The position numbers and the translations under genes are program-made. This document shows positions 53,129 to 63,100 of a stretch of 64,000 nucleotides of DNA, one piece after another. The stretch's first letter is position 1, and the number at the start of each line of letters is the position of its first letter. This DNA is from Chromatium okenii (lineage in GTDB: Bacteria > Pseudomonadota > Gammaproteobacteria > Chromatiales > Chromatiaceae), in assembly GCF_002958735.1 (NCBI RefSeq), contig NZ_PPGH01000034.1:62001-126000 (forward strand), read 5' to 3'. Below the pieces are notes generated by a model. The model did not search any database. It had not been told where the DNA came from and worked only from the letters and a program-made list of their open reading frames with translations.

Positions 53129-54205
53129 TTAATCCAGCGTAGCGCGTAACAATTCCGGTGCCACCTCACCCGTGACAACTGCCGTGCCCAATTGCTGCAA
53201 TAACACCAGCCGCAATTGCCCGTTGAGCACTTTTTTATCCACCGCCATCAATTCCAAAAACCGCTCGGCAGATAAATCGCTCGGCGGCGCAACTGGCAAA
53301 CCCGCAGCAGCAATCACCCGCCGCACTCGCGCCAGCGCCTCCGCCGTCAACCAGCCCAGCCGCGCCGATAACTCAGCCGCCAACACCATCCCCGCGCCGA
53401 CCGCCTCGCCGTGCAGCCAGTTGCCGTAACCGGTGCCGGTTTCAATCGCATGACCGAAGGTGTGACCGAAATTGAGCAGCGCCCGCTGCCCAGATTCGTG
53501 CTCATCGGCGGCGACGATCTCCGCCTTCACCTCGCACGAGCGCCGGATCGCGTGCGCCAGCGCCGCCGGTTCTCGCGCCAGCAACGCCGGCAATTGCGCC
53601 TCCAGCCAGTCTAAAAACGCAGCATCGCGGATAAAACCGTATTTCAGCACCTCCGCCAATCCCGCCGACAACTCGCGCTGCGGCAGCGTGGCGAGCGTCG
53701 CCGTGTCGGCAATCACGGCGCGAGGCTGATAAAACGCGCCGATCATATTTTTGCCCAGCGGATGATTGACGCCGGTTTTGCCGCCGACCGACGAATCGAC
53801 CTGCGCCAGCAGCGTGGTTGGCACCTGAATGAACGCGACGCCGCGCTGATAACAAGCTGCCGCAAAGCCCGCCATATCGCCGATCACGCCACCGCCGAGC
53901 GCAATCACCGTGCAATCGCGGCTCATCCGCGCCGTCAGCAGCGCGTCAAAAATCTGGTTCCACACCTCCAGCGTTTTGTACTGCTCGCCGTCGGGCAGAA
54001 TCACCTCGCGCACCGTGACGCCGGTCAACGCCGAGCGCAGCGTCGCCAAATACAGCGGCGCGACCGTCTCATTGGTGACAATCAACACTTGAGCGCCAGC
54101 CAGATGCGGGCGATACAGCGCCGCCTCTGCCAGCAGCCCGCTGCCGATGTGGATGGGATAACTGCGCGATCCCAGATCAACTTTGAGCGTGTGCATGATC
54201 GACAA
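53129..54205 (-). CDS. aroB: 3-dehydroquinate synthase AroB
   Basis: 358 residues, intact. Second step of the shikimate pathway, DAHP to 3-dehydroquinate, NAD- and Zn-dependent. Seen: [87 protein letters not shown], and zinc ligands in [20 protein letters not shown] with [10 protein letters not shown]. Downstream of aroK with a 9-base gap, the usual aroK-aroB pair. Confidence 0.97.
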   Translation of the reverse strand: MSIMHTLKVDLGSRSYPIHIGSGLLAEAALYRPHLAGAQVLIVTNETVAPLYLATLRSALTGVTVREVILPDGEQYKTLEVWNQIFDALLTARMSRDCTVIALGGGVIGDMAGFAAACYQRGVAFIQVPTTLLAQVDSSVGGKTGVNHPLGKNMIGAFYQPRAVIADTATLATLPQRELSAGLAEVLKYGFIRDAAFLDWLEAQLPALLAREPAALAHAIRRSCEVKAEIVAADEHESGQRALLNFGHTFGHAIETGTGYGNWLHGEAVGAGMVLAAELSARLGWLTAEALARVRRVIAAAGLPVAPPSDLSAERFLELMAVDKKVLNGQLRLVLLQQLGTAVVTGEVAPELLRATLD

Positions 54206-54214
54206 CCTCCGCGC

Positions 54215-54739
54215 TCAAGCGTCTTCAGAAGTCAGACGGCGCATGATTTCTTTAATCACCGCACTGGTGCCGCGCTTCTCCGTTGACACCACCATATCAG
54301 CGACTTGGCGATACAGCGGCTCGCGTTCTTCCATGACCTGCCGCAGTTTTTCTAGTGGGTCTTCGGTCTCCAATAGCGGGCGATTGCGGTCGCGGGAAGT
54401 GCGCGAAAACTGCTGTTCTGGGCTGCAATGGAGATAAATCACCACGCCGCGAGCGGAGAGATTTTGGCGATTTTCCGGGCTGAGAACCGCGCCGCCGCCG
54501 GTCGCCAGCACGATGCGTTCTTCATTCACCAGCTCTTCAATGATTTGACGTTCGCGGTGGCGAAACCCAGATTCGCCTTCAAATTCAAAGATGGTTGGAA
54601 TATCGACACCGGTACGCCGCTGGATTTCTTGATCGCTGTCCTTGAACGTATAAGACAGGACTTCTGCCAGTTGCCGACCAACCGTACTTTTGCCGGCACC
54701 CATTGGGCCGACGATAAAAATGTTCTGTGCACGCATCAT
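54215..54739 (-). CDS. aroK: Shikimate kinase AroK
   Basis: 174 residues. Phosphorylates shikimate at the 3-OH. Walker A GPMGAGKSTVGRQLA; shikimate-binding FKDSDQEIQRRTGVDIPTIF and GESGFRHRERQIIEELV; central GGG in IVLATGGGAVLSPENR; lid TSRDRNRPLLETEDPLEKLR. ATG 54739 or 54736 starts the conserved MRAQNIFIVGP. Transcribed with aroB. In many relatives aroK follows the pilMNOPQ cluster, which is not present here. Confidence 0.95.
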   Translation of the reverse strand: MMRAQNIFIVGPMGAGKSTVGRQLAEVLSYTFKDSDQEIQRRTGVDIPTIFEFEGESGFRHRERQIIEELVNEERIVLATGGGAVLSPENRQNLSARGVVIYLHCSPEQQFSRTSRDRNRPLLETEDPLEKLRQVMEEREPLYRQVADMVVSTEKRGTSAVIKEIMRRLTSEDA

Positions 54740-54950
54740 AAGCAAACGATATGCCAGATTTCAGCGCGTGGGCGGAGTTACAAAACCCGTGCCGGTGCGC
54801 ATTGGATGAAGGGGAGACAGGCGTTTGTGCTGCCTGTCGTGCGCCAAGTGGATCAAAAGCAGTCGAAACAGCGACGAGTGGCTGATCGCTGTGAACATTC
54901 TAGCGACATTAACCACTGATGCGACCTTGCACGGGCGAAAAAAATCCCTG

Positions 54951-56744
54951 TCAAGTGGTCGCACCGGCAGCCGGAGTTGTTGCGTGGTGGCGAGTGATGA
55001 AAAAAAACAACACGCCAAAACTCATAATGATGCAGCCAATAAAGAGCGGACCAGAAAGCGTACTAATGGTAATGGCAGCGGCAAACGCTAATGGACCGAG
55101 CATTTCACCAAGATTACCCAATAAATCATAATAACTAATGGCTTGATCTTCACCTGCTTCAAGCGCGACTTTGGATTGTAGAAAAACATCGTTTTGTGCT
55201 GGAACACTAAATCCTTCGGCAATCCCCATCGTGATAATTGCCAGCACTGCCCAAGGTAAATCACCTAATAACCCAAATAAAATTAAACCGCCACCGCAAA
55301 AGATGGTACCAATGAACATCCCACGATGTGAGCCAACGGAACGCCCGATATAATTGGTGAGCACTGGACCGAGATAAATCACGCAGAGCGAACCAAAAAT
55401 AATAAATAATCCAATCGTTCCCGTGCTTAATCCTTGGCTTTCCGCAAATAATGGAAAATAGTAAAAAGTAAACGCTGCTGCAATATAAGCAGGAAATACA
55501 ATTAGCAAAAAGAGTGCTAGGTTGTGTGGATCGGTGATCAATAAGCGCAATGCTTGCCCCATTCCAAGTCGCGGTGCAAGATGCAATGCAGTATTCGATT
55601 TGGCGATAGATGGTTGTTTTAAGAAGATTAATTGGAAAACCACGACAATAACCACAAATAACGCTGAAACCAGAAATACTGGTGAATAGCCAATGCGTTC
55701 CGCCAGCGCACCACCAAACACTGCGCCAACGGCTGTACCTGCCGTCATTCCAGAATAAAAATGGCTAAATCCTTGATTGCGAATAATGATGTCATGTTCT
55801 GAATTAACTAATGAACGCAGGGCAAAAAAGACCAAACCACTGCCTATTCCGGTTAACAATCTGGCGATACCGAGAAGCTGCATTGAATCTGCGCCACCCG
55901 AAAGTAATAATCCGGTCACTGCGAGATCAGCACCAACATAAAACACCATTTTCCAACCAAAACGAGCGACTAAAATACTGCCTAAAATGCTTGCCATGCC
56001 AAGACCAAAAAGTTCCAGTGATAGCGGAAGAGCTAATACCATTTCCATAGATAACCGGGTACGGGTTGATAAAGGCGTTTCATCATCAACGGAATAAATG
56101 ATACAGAAACTGCCACGCTGCTAAAAAACAAAAAACTCAATGGACGAACTAATAGAACATCAGAAATAATGCTGCTCTTTCGATGGCGCATTGCACGTTG
56201 TTTAAGCACATCGACCATGTATGCAACTTCAACTAAAACTAGAATTAATACAATTAACATGGTGGTCAGATTAACGACCATTTCACGAATCAATTCCTCG
56301 TTTTCTAATTGAAAAATATAGAGATCAGTTCCCGATTCAATCAGCGCTACAACATTGCCATCTTTATCTTTAATTGGACCAACGCCATAAATCCATGATC
56401 CGGTAACATCTGTTACTGCTTCGGCGGCAACTTTACCTGCAAGTGCTTGATCATAAACGCTGCCAGTGTCGAGCCAATCGAAAGGATGAAACATTCCGAT
56501 TTGCGCATTCATATACATAAAACCGTAAAGACGTTCATTGCTAACGCGATACAGTGCGAAATAATAACCTTCGCTCCAATTCGCATCGTTGTTGACAAAC
56601 ATTGCGGTTAACGTATTGCGCAGCGCCATGTAATCGCTATTGCCAAAATCGCTGAGATTATTAATGTTGCTGAAATGCTCGGTATCGAGGGCGTCTGGTG
56701 CTAACGTGATGATCTCTTTAATTTTTTCGATGACTAAATGGCGA
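54951..56744 (-). CDS. MFS transporter with N-terminal Cache-type sensor part (frameshifted; 5' end unclear)
   Basis: Two frames join at about 56040. First part: a periplasmic sensor-like domain (HLVIEKIKEIITLAPDALDT, DANWSEGYYFALYRVSNERL, VTGSWIYGVGPIKDKDGNVV, ALIESGTDLYIFQLENEELI), then a membrane helix TTMLIVLILVLVEVAYMVDV and LLVRPLSFLFFSSVAVSVSF. Second part: major facilitator helices (FGLGMASILGSILVARFGWK, GIARLLTGIGSGLVFFALRS, FPAYIAAAFTFYYFPLFAES, AIITMGIAEGFSVPAQNDVF) to TGA 54951. A sensor domain joined to an MFS permease suggests regulated export or signalling. The true N-terminus is lost: upstream sequence is a copy of part of the next gene (see duplication). Confidence 0.75.
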
Positions 56745-57080
56745 TCAGTCACGACATTGAGCACAAACAGGCGTCCGGCTTCATCGACAGCCAGATCTTG
56801 GCATAGAAAAAGCGCCCCGGCTCCCGGCTGCCACCGTCAATACGATATTGGAATTGCCCGTGCGTGATCGGTTTTGAGAATACGGCGCTGCGCAGTGTCG
56901 GTGAGGTAAACCGCGCTATTGCCATCGCGCACAGCAAACGTCGGATAACTGAACGTGATGTCAGTTCGCCAGCGGTGAATGAAACGCGCCAAACGGCAAA
57001 CCTTTGAGATAAAGCACGGCGGCACATACGGAAAGCGCAAAGCCGATGCGCTTGAGAACCCGCGATGATCGGCGCTGATC
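56745..57080 (-). repeat. Direct duplicate (copy A) of the block at 57507-57846
   Basis: Matches 57507-57846 in the same orientation with a few substitutions and several 1-3 base indels. It spans part of the propeller protein (RRSSRVLKRIGFALSVCAAV through SYPTFAVRDGNSAVYLTDTA to FVLNVVTDR). Copy A carries more frame-breaking indels than copy B and joins directly to the sensor-MFS gene. Confidence 0.9.
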
Positions 57081-58036
57081 AATACCGAGTTCCCAAGGCA
57101 CAATTCGCGGCTGACCGTCTGGCGTCGCGTCGTGCGTGGCAAATAACAGTGCGGTTTGTCCGGTGCGTTCCAGCCGCACCACCTGCCCCTGCTTGTCGGA
57201 ATAAATCACAGCATCTGCGCCAGCTTGGACAATGTCGCCAATTCTGAAATTGGCATGAGGCAGTGGATATTGATTTCCGCGCTGGGTCTCACCGGTCGCA
57301 ATGACATGGTGCTGCGCAGTGATTTCAGTCGCGGTCACTTGAAACCACGACAACACGCCAGCGGTGATGTTTAATCCGACCACTTCGCCGCGCAGTCCCA
57401 GCTCCGGTTTTTTTTCTTCTGGACGAAACAGGCGCTGATACACCATGCCGTCATAATGTGACCATCGGGGGTAAACCGCAGAATTTCTTCTCGATCCACA
57501 TAAAAACCCCGGCGATCAGTCACGACATTGAGCACAAACAGCCGCCCAGCTTCATCCACCGCAAGATCGTTGGCATAGAAAAAGCGCCCCTGCTCCCGGC
57601 TGCCACCGTCAATACGATATTGGAATTGTCCGTCGTGATTGGTTTTGAGAATACGGCGCTGCGCAGTGTCGGTGAGGTAAACCGCGCTATTGCCATCGCG
57701 CACAGCAAACGTGGGATAACTCAACGTGATGTCGTCGCCAGCGGTGAATGAAACGCGCCAAACGGCAAACCTTTGAGATAAAGCACGGCGGCACATACGG
57801 AAAGCGCAAAGCCGATGCGCTTGAGAACCCGCGATGATCGGCGCTGACCCAGCAGCAGCACGATGATTCCGAGCACTAAGCCAACCGCACGCCGCCAAGA
57901 AACAGTTGCATTTGCACATCTTGAATGCACTTGGCGCAGTTGGCAGCGCAGCAGCTGCCTCTGGCGCAGGAGAGTAACGCCAAACCAACCAAGCGCCAGC
58001 ACGCCCGCAACTGATTGTTAAAACTATTTTTTTCAT
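57081..58036 (-). CDS. Membrane-anchored NHL/beta-propeller-like sensor protein (frameshifted; 3' end unresolved)
   Basis: Starts at ATG 58036 (MKKIVLTISC), overlapping the formyltransferase stop by four bases. Several frames combine: hydrophobic helices (RRAVGLVLGIIVLLLG, IGFALSVCAAVLYLKGLPF), then propeller-like repeats outside the membrane: SYPTFAVRDGNSAVYLTDTA, RRILKTNHDGQFQYRIDGGS, FFYANDLAVDEAGRLFVLNV, VDREEILRFTPDGH, then ELGLRGEVVGLNITAGVLSW, IVQAGADAVIYSDKQGQVVR and PDGQPRIVPWELGI. NHL-type blades often form extracytoplasmic ligand or partner surfaces. The protein runs into the copy-A duplicate at 57080, so the natural end is not visible. Confidence 0.6.
57507..57846 (-). repeat. Direct duplicate (copy B) of the block at 56745-57080
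   Basis: The better-preserved copy; its codons read on in a single propeller frame (DDITLSYPTFAVRDGNSAVY to FVLNVVTDRRGFYVDREE). Offset to copy A is about 763 bases. Confidence 0.9.
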
Positions 58037-59091
58037 ACGAAATAAGCGTCCACAATATCTTCCAGACTCTGCCGGACAATGAGCAAAGAAGTCAGTGCTG
58101 GGTGTAAGCAGTCAAAACGCACTTCAGGATGCGGCGGTGGTGCGCTCATCACTTTAGAATCAATCGGATGACCAAGGCGCACGATGGCAATGCCGTTAGA
58201 AATGCGCATCATCGGTGCGCCCGCAAATAAACCCGTTCCCCGATAGTCACCGCGCCACTCGCCAAGTTTGCCGCCGAAATGACCCAGCCACGTTTCGACA
58301 TCCAGCACCTCGTAAACCTGTTGTTTGATTTTCGCCTTGAGACGAATGCCATATCTTGGCTCAAAAATGCGCGGCGGCGGCGATCAATCATCGCTGCGTC
58401 GTCATGTTGGAAATCTAAATAGGCTTCTAAACGTGCTCGCTGGCGCGTGGCGTCAGTCGCTTGCGTTAAATCTTGCGGTTGATAAACGACGTTACCGGCT
58501 TCAATGGCGGTGATGGTGTCCACCAGCGTGGTAACGCCTAGCTGCGTTAATGCTCGAAACACTTGCGGCGGCGTCATGCAGTTGGTGAGTGGCAATTCGG
58601 GCGTGATTGCCACAATCGCACCTCATCAAATTTTTCTGTGACGAGATGCACCGTGCCGTGAGTGGACGCTCGTCCTTCTAAAATGGCAAAAGTATCTGGT
58701 TCCATTCCTTTCAATGCTGGCAACGGTCCGGGATGAAAATTGAGAAACCACGTGTTGGCAATTCAAACAGCACTGGCGGCAGCCAGTCACCGTAAAAACA
58801 GATGCCGAGATCGGGCTCACGCTGGCGCAGCAGTTTCAGCCAAGCGGAAAACCGCATTTGAAATGCTGGATCGCTCAGTGCTGCCTGTATCTTCCGCCGT
58901 GATTGGTTTAATTCTGGCAGCAACAACTGCACTGGAATCTGCTGCTGCTCTGCTACTGCGGCGAGCGGATCGCCAGCGGCGACGATTAACGTTACAAGCT
59001 GATGCGATGAACCCAGCAGATGCAGCAGTTGTTTTCGGTAATCAATCCGCCACTCTGGGCAGCATGAGCCAGTCAACAATAATAATTTCAT
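58033..59091 (-). CDS. Formyltransferase-family protein (Fmt/ArnA-like; frameshifts)
   Basis: About 352 residues. Start ATG 59091 (MKLLLLTGSCCPEWRIDYRK) overlaps the kinase stop by four bases. Frames joined give GICFYGDWLPPVLFELPTRG, then the formyltransferase core NFHPGPLPALKGMEPDTF, EGRASTHGTVHLVTEKFDEG (Asn, His and Asp of the catalytic set), AITPELPLTNCMTPPQVFRA and VLDVETWLGHFGGKLGEWRG. The family moves a formyl group from N10-formyl-THF to an amine, as in Met-tRNA or aminosugar formylation. The true substrate is unknown; the context is signalling, not translation. Slips lie near 58735, 58620 and 58310. Confidence 0.75.
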
Positions 59092-60776
59092 GGAGTTACT
59101 GCTGTGGGTAGGCGGTCGCGGTTCCACAGTCCAACCAGTGTTGAGAGCAGCAAAATTAACGACAACACCGCAAGTCCCACTGTTACCAATAGCGCCAAAT
59201 TACGCGACTGTTCGAGGCTCTCAAAATCGGCACGTAATTGTAGCGAGCTAATATCCACGCCTAACACGCCAATAGAATGACCATCATTACCTCGGATTGG
59301 CGCGTAACCAGACAACGCAATTCCCCATTGATCCAGATTTTCAGTTGTTTTATCTGCCGTTGGTTTTTGAAAACCCAGCAACATCGCCGGATAAGGCGTG
59401 GCATCAAAAGGATCGCCTGGCATTGATGGTGCTTCATCGGTATCAACGAGACCGTTTTGATTCAAATCTAATTCGGCATCGGATAAAAAACTGGCATTGG
59501 TGACAACAAATTCTAATTGGGGATCGTTGCGGCGCGGCTGGCGCAGAATGTAGAGAAAACGCACTCCAGTCGTGGAGTGGCAAATTGTGTTCAATTGGGC
59601 AGCAAGTTGCCGAGCGCGGACGTGATTGCGTGATCCTGAATCAATTGCGGTTTCAACCAGCGTAGGATCAATCATCATGGTGGAAAGCGTGGCAATGTCG
59701 ATGACTTTACGACGAATTTCACCCATTAAGGCATTTTCTGCGGTGGTCGTGAGCAGCGACACTGCCGCATATAATCCCGTCATCATTAACAGAATCAATG
59801 CCAGCCCCACTGCGAGTGCTTCTTTACGCGCCTTCATCGCTCGCCCAGCAGCTTCCCACAGATGATAACGGCGAGCAGTGACGGGCAATCCACCGAGTGA
59901 ACGTCGCAAATCCTCCGCCATTTCAGCGGCAGTGGCATAGCGTTGTGCTGGGTCTTTAAGCAACGCTTTGAAGCAGATGGCTTCTAAATCCGGGGAGATG
60001 TTGATTCCCAGCGTTGACGGTCGCGGGGGCGTTTGATGAATGACTGCGCCGATCACATCCTCGGTTGTTTTCCCGTTGACGGGAGCGCGACCAGTCAAGC
60101 CGTAATACAGAGTGGCGCCGAGTGAATAAATATCCGAGCGCGTATCGGGAAGCTGGCTGCCGTTTAACGCTTGTTCCGGTGACATAAAAAACGGACTGCC
60201 GATAATGCGTTCATCGCCGACATGATGACGATACTGTTCGCCAGCTTGACGGCGCACTGCCAGCCCAAAATCGCTGACTTTCGGTTGTCCGGCGCGACTC
60301 AGCAGAATGTTGGCGGGTTTGAGATCACGGTGAATCACGCCGCGAGCGTGGGCGTAGGCAATGCCATCGCAGATTTCAGCCATCAAACTGGTGAGATGCA
60401 GCGGCGTGAGCCAGCCTTCGCCGAGCATTTCGGTCAATGTGCGTCCCGGCACATATTCCATCACGATCACCGGCGTTGCGCCGACGGTGAGAATTTCAAA
60501 CACTTGCACCAAATTCGGATGTTGTAGCCCCGCTGCAACTCGGGCTTCGAGGCGCAGCCGCGACACCCAATCGGCATCGCAAACCAATTCCGGCAAAATG
60601 GTTTTGATGGCAACGCGCCGTTCTAAATCCGTATCCGTCGCCAAAAAGACCTGTCCCATGCCGCCTGCGCCAAGTTCGCGCTCCAGCCGATAACGCGGCT
60701 GCAAACCAAGACGCAAACTTTCCAGACTCATCGGTTCGACCATCACCGGCTGAACGATGGTTGAATCAAAATCCAT
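59088..60776 (-). CDS. Hanks-type Ser/Thr protein kinase with periplasmic Cache-like sensor
   Basis: 562 residues, intact. Kinase domain (residues 27-290): RELGAGGMGQVFLATDTDLE (P loop), RRVAIKTILPELV (Lys), GVIHRDLKPANILLSRAGQP (catalytic loop), KVSDFGLAVRR (DFG), GSPFFMSPEQALNG (APE equivalent), DTRSDIYSLGATLYYGLTG. Then a membrane helix (LAVGLALILLMMTGLYAAV), a periplasmic sensor part with LNQNGLVDTDEAPSMPGDPF and GYAPIRGNDGHSIGVLGVDI, and a second helix (LALLVTVGLAVLSLILLLST). The Cache-like segment YAPIRGxDGxxIGVLGVDI is a small-molecule sensing fold. It leads the coupled cluster with the formyltransferase and propeller genes. Confidence 0.9.
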   Translation of the reverse strand: MDFDSTIVQPVMVEPMSLESLRLGLQPRYRLERELGAGGMGQVFLATDTDLERRVAIKTILPELVCDADWVSRLRLEARVAAGLQHPNLVQVFEILTVGATPVIVMEYVPGRTLTEMLGEGWLTPLHLTSLMAEICDGIAYAHARGVIHRDLKPANILLSRAGQPKVSDFGLAVRRQAGEQYRHHVGDERIIGSPFFMSPEQALNGSQLPDTRSDIYSLGATLYYGLTGRAPVNGKTTEDVIGAVIHQTPPRPSTLGINISPDLEAICFKALLKDPAQRYATAAEMAEDLRRSLGGLPVTARRYHLWEAAGRAMKARKEALAVGLALILLMMTGLYAAVSLLTTTAENALMGEIRRKVIDIATLSTMMIDPTLVETAIDSGSRNHVRARQLAAQLNTICHSTTGVRFLYILRQPRRNDPQLEFVVTNASFLSDAELDLNQNGLVDTDEAPSMPGDPFDATPYPAMLLGFQKPTADKTTENLDQWGIALSGYAPIRGNDGHSIGVLGVDISSLQLRADFESLEQSRNLALLVTVGLAVLSLILLLSTLVGLWNRDRLPTAVTP

Positions 60777-60930
60777 GGCAAAAAACCTTGAACATTAAGG
60801 TGCTGCGGAAGTTATCAGTTTTCAGTCACTGGCGTATTTACTGCGCCAACTGCCAACTTCCGTCAAATATGGATTTGCGGTTGTCTGTTTGCAACAACGC
60901 CGCATGACGCGGCGTTAATTGTCAATAAAA

Positions 60931-62610
60931 TCAAACAGCAACATAAGGCAGATATTCGGGAATAAACATTCGCGCTCGAATAAACGCCTCTAAATCCGCT
61001 GGGCGTTCAATTCCGGCTAAACCTTCCGCAAACGCCAATTCACATACTGCAACGGCAATCTGTACGGAAATCTCGCGGATCAGCGTGAGATCGGGATACA
61101 GCCGTCCAACCGCCAAACTGTCCTCGCCAACCAGTCCGGCGAGAGTGCGAGCAGCAACATAAAACATCGCATCCGTCACTTTGCTGGCTTGGCAACTGAC
61201 CACGCCCTGACCCACGCCGGGGAAGATGTACATGTTGTTGCATTGTCCTGGCACGAGCAGATGTCCGCCGCGAGTGACTGGCGGAAACGGACTGCCGCTG
61301 GCAAATAACGCTGCGCCATTCGTCCATTCATACGCTTGCTCCGCCGTGCATTCCGCTTTGCTGGTCGGATTTGACAGCGGAAATAAAATCGGGCGTTCGC
61401 AATAACTGTGCATCGCCCGCACCACCGCTTCGCTGAAACTGCCCGCTTGCCCGCTGACACCAATCAAAATCGTGGGGCGCACTGCGTGTATCACCGCCAA
61501 TAAATCCGGCAACGGCGCAGAATCCTGCGCGAAGGGGCGCTTGTGTTCCGACAGGCTATCAAGCCGATCCAGCGTCACCAAACCTTGCGAATCCAGCGTC
61601 CAAATCTGCCGCCGCGCTGCATCCAGCGTCATGCCTGATTCCGCCATCATCCCCGCGACGAAGGTATCCGCGATGCCCCGCGCTGCCGCGCCAGCACCCA
61701 AAAACACAATCCGCTGCTCGCTCAACGTCTGTTTGGTAATCCGCAGCGCACTGAGAATGCCCGCCAGCGTGACTGCGCCAGTGCCTTGAATATCATCGTT
61801 AAAACACAGCACTTGGCGGCGATACCGCTCCAGCAATTGAAACGCTTGATCGTTAGAAAAATCTTCAAACTGAATCAGCGCATGTGGCCAACGAGCGTGA
61901 ACGGCGCGAATAAATGCCTCTACCACCGTTTCATACGCCGGACCGGTCAAACGCGGCAGGCGGCGTCCGAGATACAGCGGATCGTCGCGCAGCGCCTGAT
62001 TATTGGTGCCCATATCCAACAAAATCGGCAATGTCCGGCGCGGTTCCAATCCTGCGCCGACCACATACAGCGACAGCTTGCCGATGGGAATGCCCATCCC
62101 GTTCGCGCCCAGATCGCCTAAACCGAGAATCCGGCTGCCGTCGGACACCACGATGATTTCGACCTCATCTTCCGGCCAGTTTTGCGCCATTTCCGCAAAG
62201 TGCGCGACATCATCGGCGCTGAAATACATGCCGCGACTGCGTTGATAAATATGAGAAAACTGGCTGCACGCCAGCCCAACAACCGGCGTGTAAATGATCG
62301 GCGTCATCTCGTTGAGATGCGACAACAGCACGCGGTAATAAAGCGTTTCGTTGCGGTCGTGGAGCGTTTCCAGATAAGTGTAGCGATCCAGATCATCGTG
62401 CTGGCGCTGGAAATTTTGCAAAATGCGCCGCTCTTGATCTTCAATATCAACCACTTGCGGCGGCACCAGCCCGCGCAAGCCCAAGGTGGCACGTTCATTG
62501 ACTGTAAAACCGGTGCCCTTGTTGAGCAGCGGATCGCGGACAAGATCAAGACCGCGTTTATAAACCGGCAACGGAGCGCCAGCGGCAAGTGGACTGGTAG
62601 AATCGGTCAT
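60931..62610 (-). CDS. maeA: NAD-dependent malic enzyme
   Basis: 559 residues, intact. Oxidative decarboxylation of malate to pyruvate. Seen: LGLRGLVPPQVVDIEDQERR, NETLYYRVLLSHLNEMTPII, YTPVVGLACSQFSHIYQRSR, ILGLGDLGANGMGIPIGKLS, LLDMGTNNQALRDDPLYLG, LIQFEDFSNDQAFQLLERYR, LCFNDDIQGTGAVTLAG (metal site), IVFLGAGAAARGIADTF (NAD site), LFPLSNPTSKAECTAEQAYE, NNMYIFPGVGQGVV. The length and FEDF/NDDIQGT pattern mark the large, non-phosphotransacetylase form. With nifJ and actP it suggests flux between malate, pyruvate and acetyl-CoA. Confidence 0.96.
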   Translation of the reverse strand: MTDSTSPLAAGAPLPVYKRGLDLVRDPLLNKGTGFTVNERATLGLRGLVPPQVVDIEDQERRILQNFQRQHDDLDRYTYLETLHDRNETLYYRVLLSHLNEMTPIIYTPVVGLACSQFSHIYQRSRGMYFSADDVAHFAEMAQNWPEDEVEIIVVSDGSRILGLGDLGANGMGIPIGKLSLYVVGAGLEPRRTLPILLDMGTNNQALRDDPLYLGRRLPRLTGPAYETVVEAFIRAVHARWPHALIQFEDFSNDQAFQLLERYRRQVLCFNDDIQGTGAVTLAGILSALRITKQTLSEQRIVFLGAGAAARGIADTFVAGMMAESGMTLDAARRQIWTLDSQGLVTLDRLDSLSEHKRPFAQDSAPLPDLLAVIHAVRPTILIGVSGQAGSFSEAVVRAMHSYCERPILFPLSNPTSKAECTAEQAYEWTNGAALFASGSPFPPVTRGGHLLVPGQCNNMYIFPGVGQGVVSCQASKVTDAMFYVAARTLAGLVGEDSLAVGRLYPDLTLIREISVQIAVAVCELAFAEGLAGIERPADLEAFIRARMFIPEYLPYVAV

Positions 62611-62860
62611 CAGGTCAAACTCCCAGCGGGTTACGGTTGCGTTGGCGCAAAGGCGCGACCAACGCGGAATTCAAAGGCGCATTCTAGCGCGTCGGGCGTC
62701 ATTCCCAATCGACGGCGGGATGTCAATTGACCGGCAATGAGGCGACGACTAGCATCCTGTCTGGTTTTACATCCCGCAATGTCGCTTTCATTGTTGAATT
62801 GCGGTTATCACGAATTACCGCGCCACTATCGGCGCAATACTTTTAACTGAGGGTGATGTC

Positions 62861-63085
62861 ATGGGTTTTGCTGGATTAAGTATTGGGCACATTTTGGTGG
62901 TTTTAGTGGTGGTGATTTTGGTATTCGGCACCAAAAAACTGGGCAATATCGGCAGCGATTTAGGCGCAGCGATTAAAGGTTTTCGTAAAGCAATGGCTGA
63001 TTCTAGCGATCCAGCAGACGACGCTGCATCTCATGCCGCGCCAGCAACACCACGCGCAGAATCCAATTCTGCAACGCCGAAATAA
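62861..63085 (+). CDS. tatA: Sec-independent translocase protein TatA
   Basis: 74 residues. One N-terminal membrane helix ([16 protein letters not shown]), then the amphipathic helix [20 protein letters not shown] with the conserved FGTKKL hinge, and a disordered acidic/Ala-rich tail. TatA forms the twin-arginine pore with TatBC. tatB and tatC are not adjacent; kup follows instead. A sensible ribosome-binding site is GAGGGTGA at 62849-62856. Confidence 0.93.
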   Translation: MGFAGLSIGHILVVLVVVILVFGTKKLGNIGSDLGAAIKGFRKAMADSSDPADDAASHAAPATPRAESNSATPK

Positions 63086-63100
63086 GCGGCAGGTCAAGCC

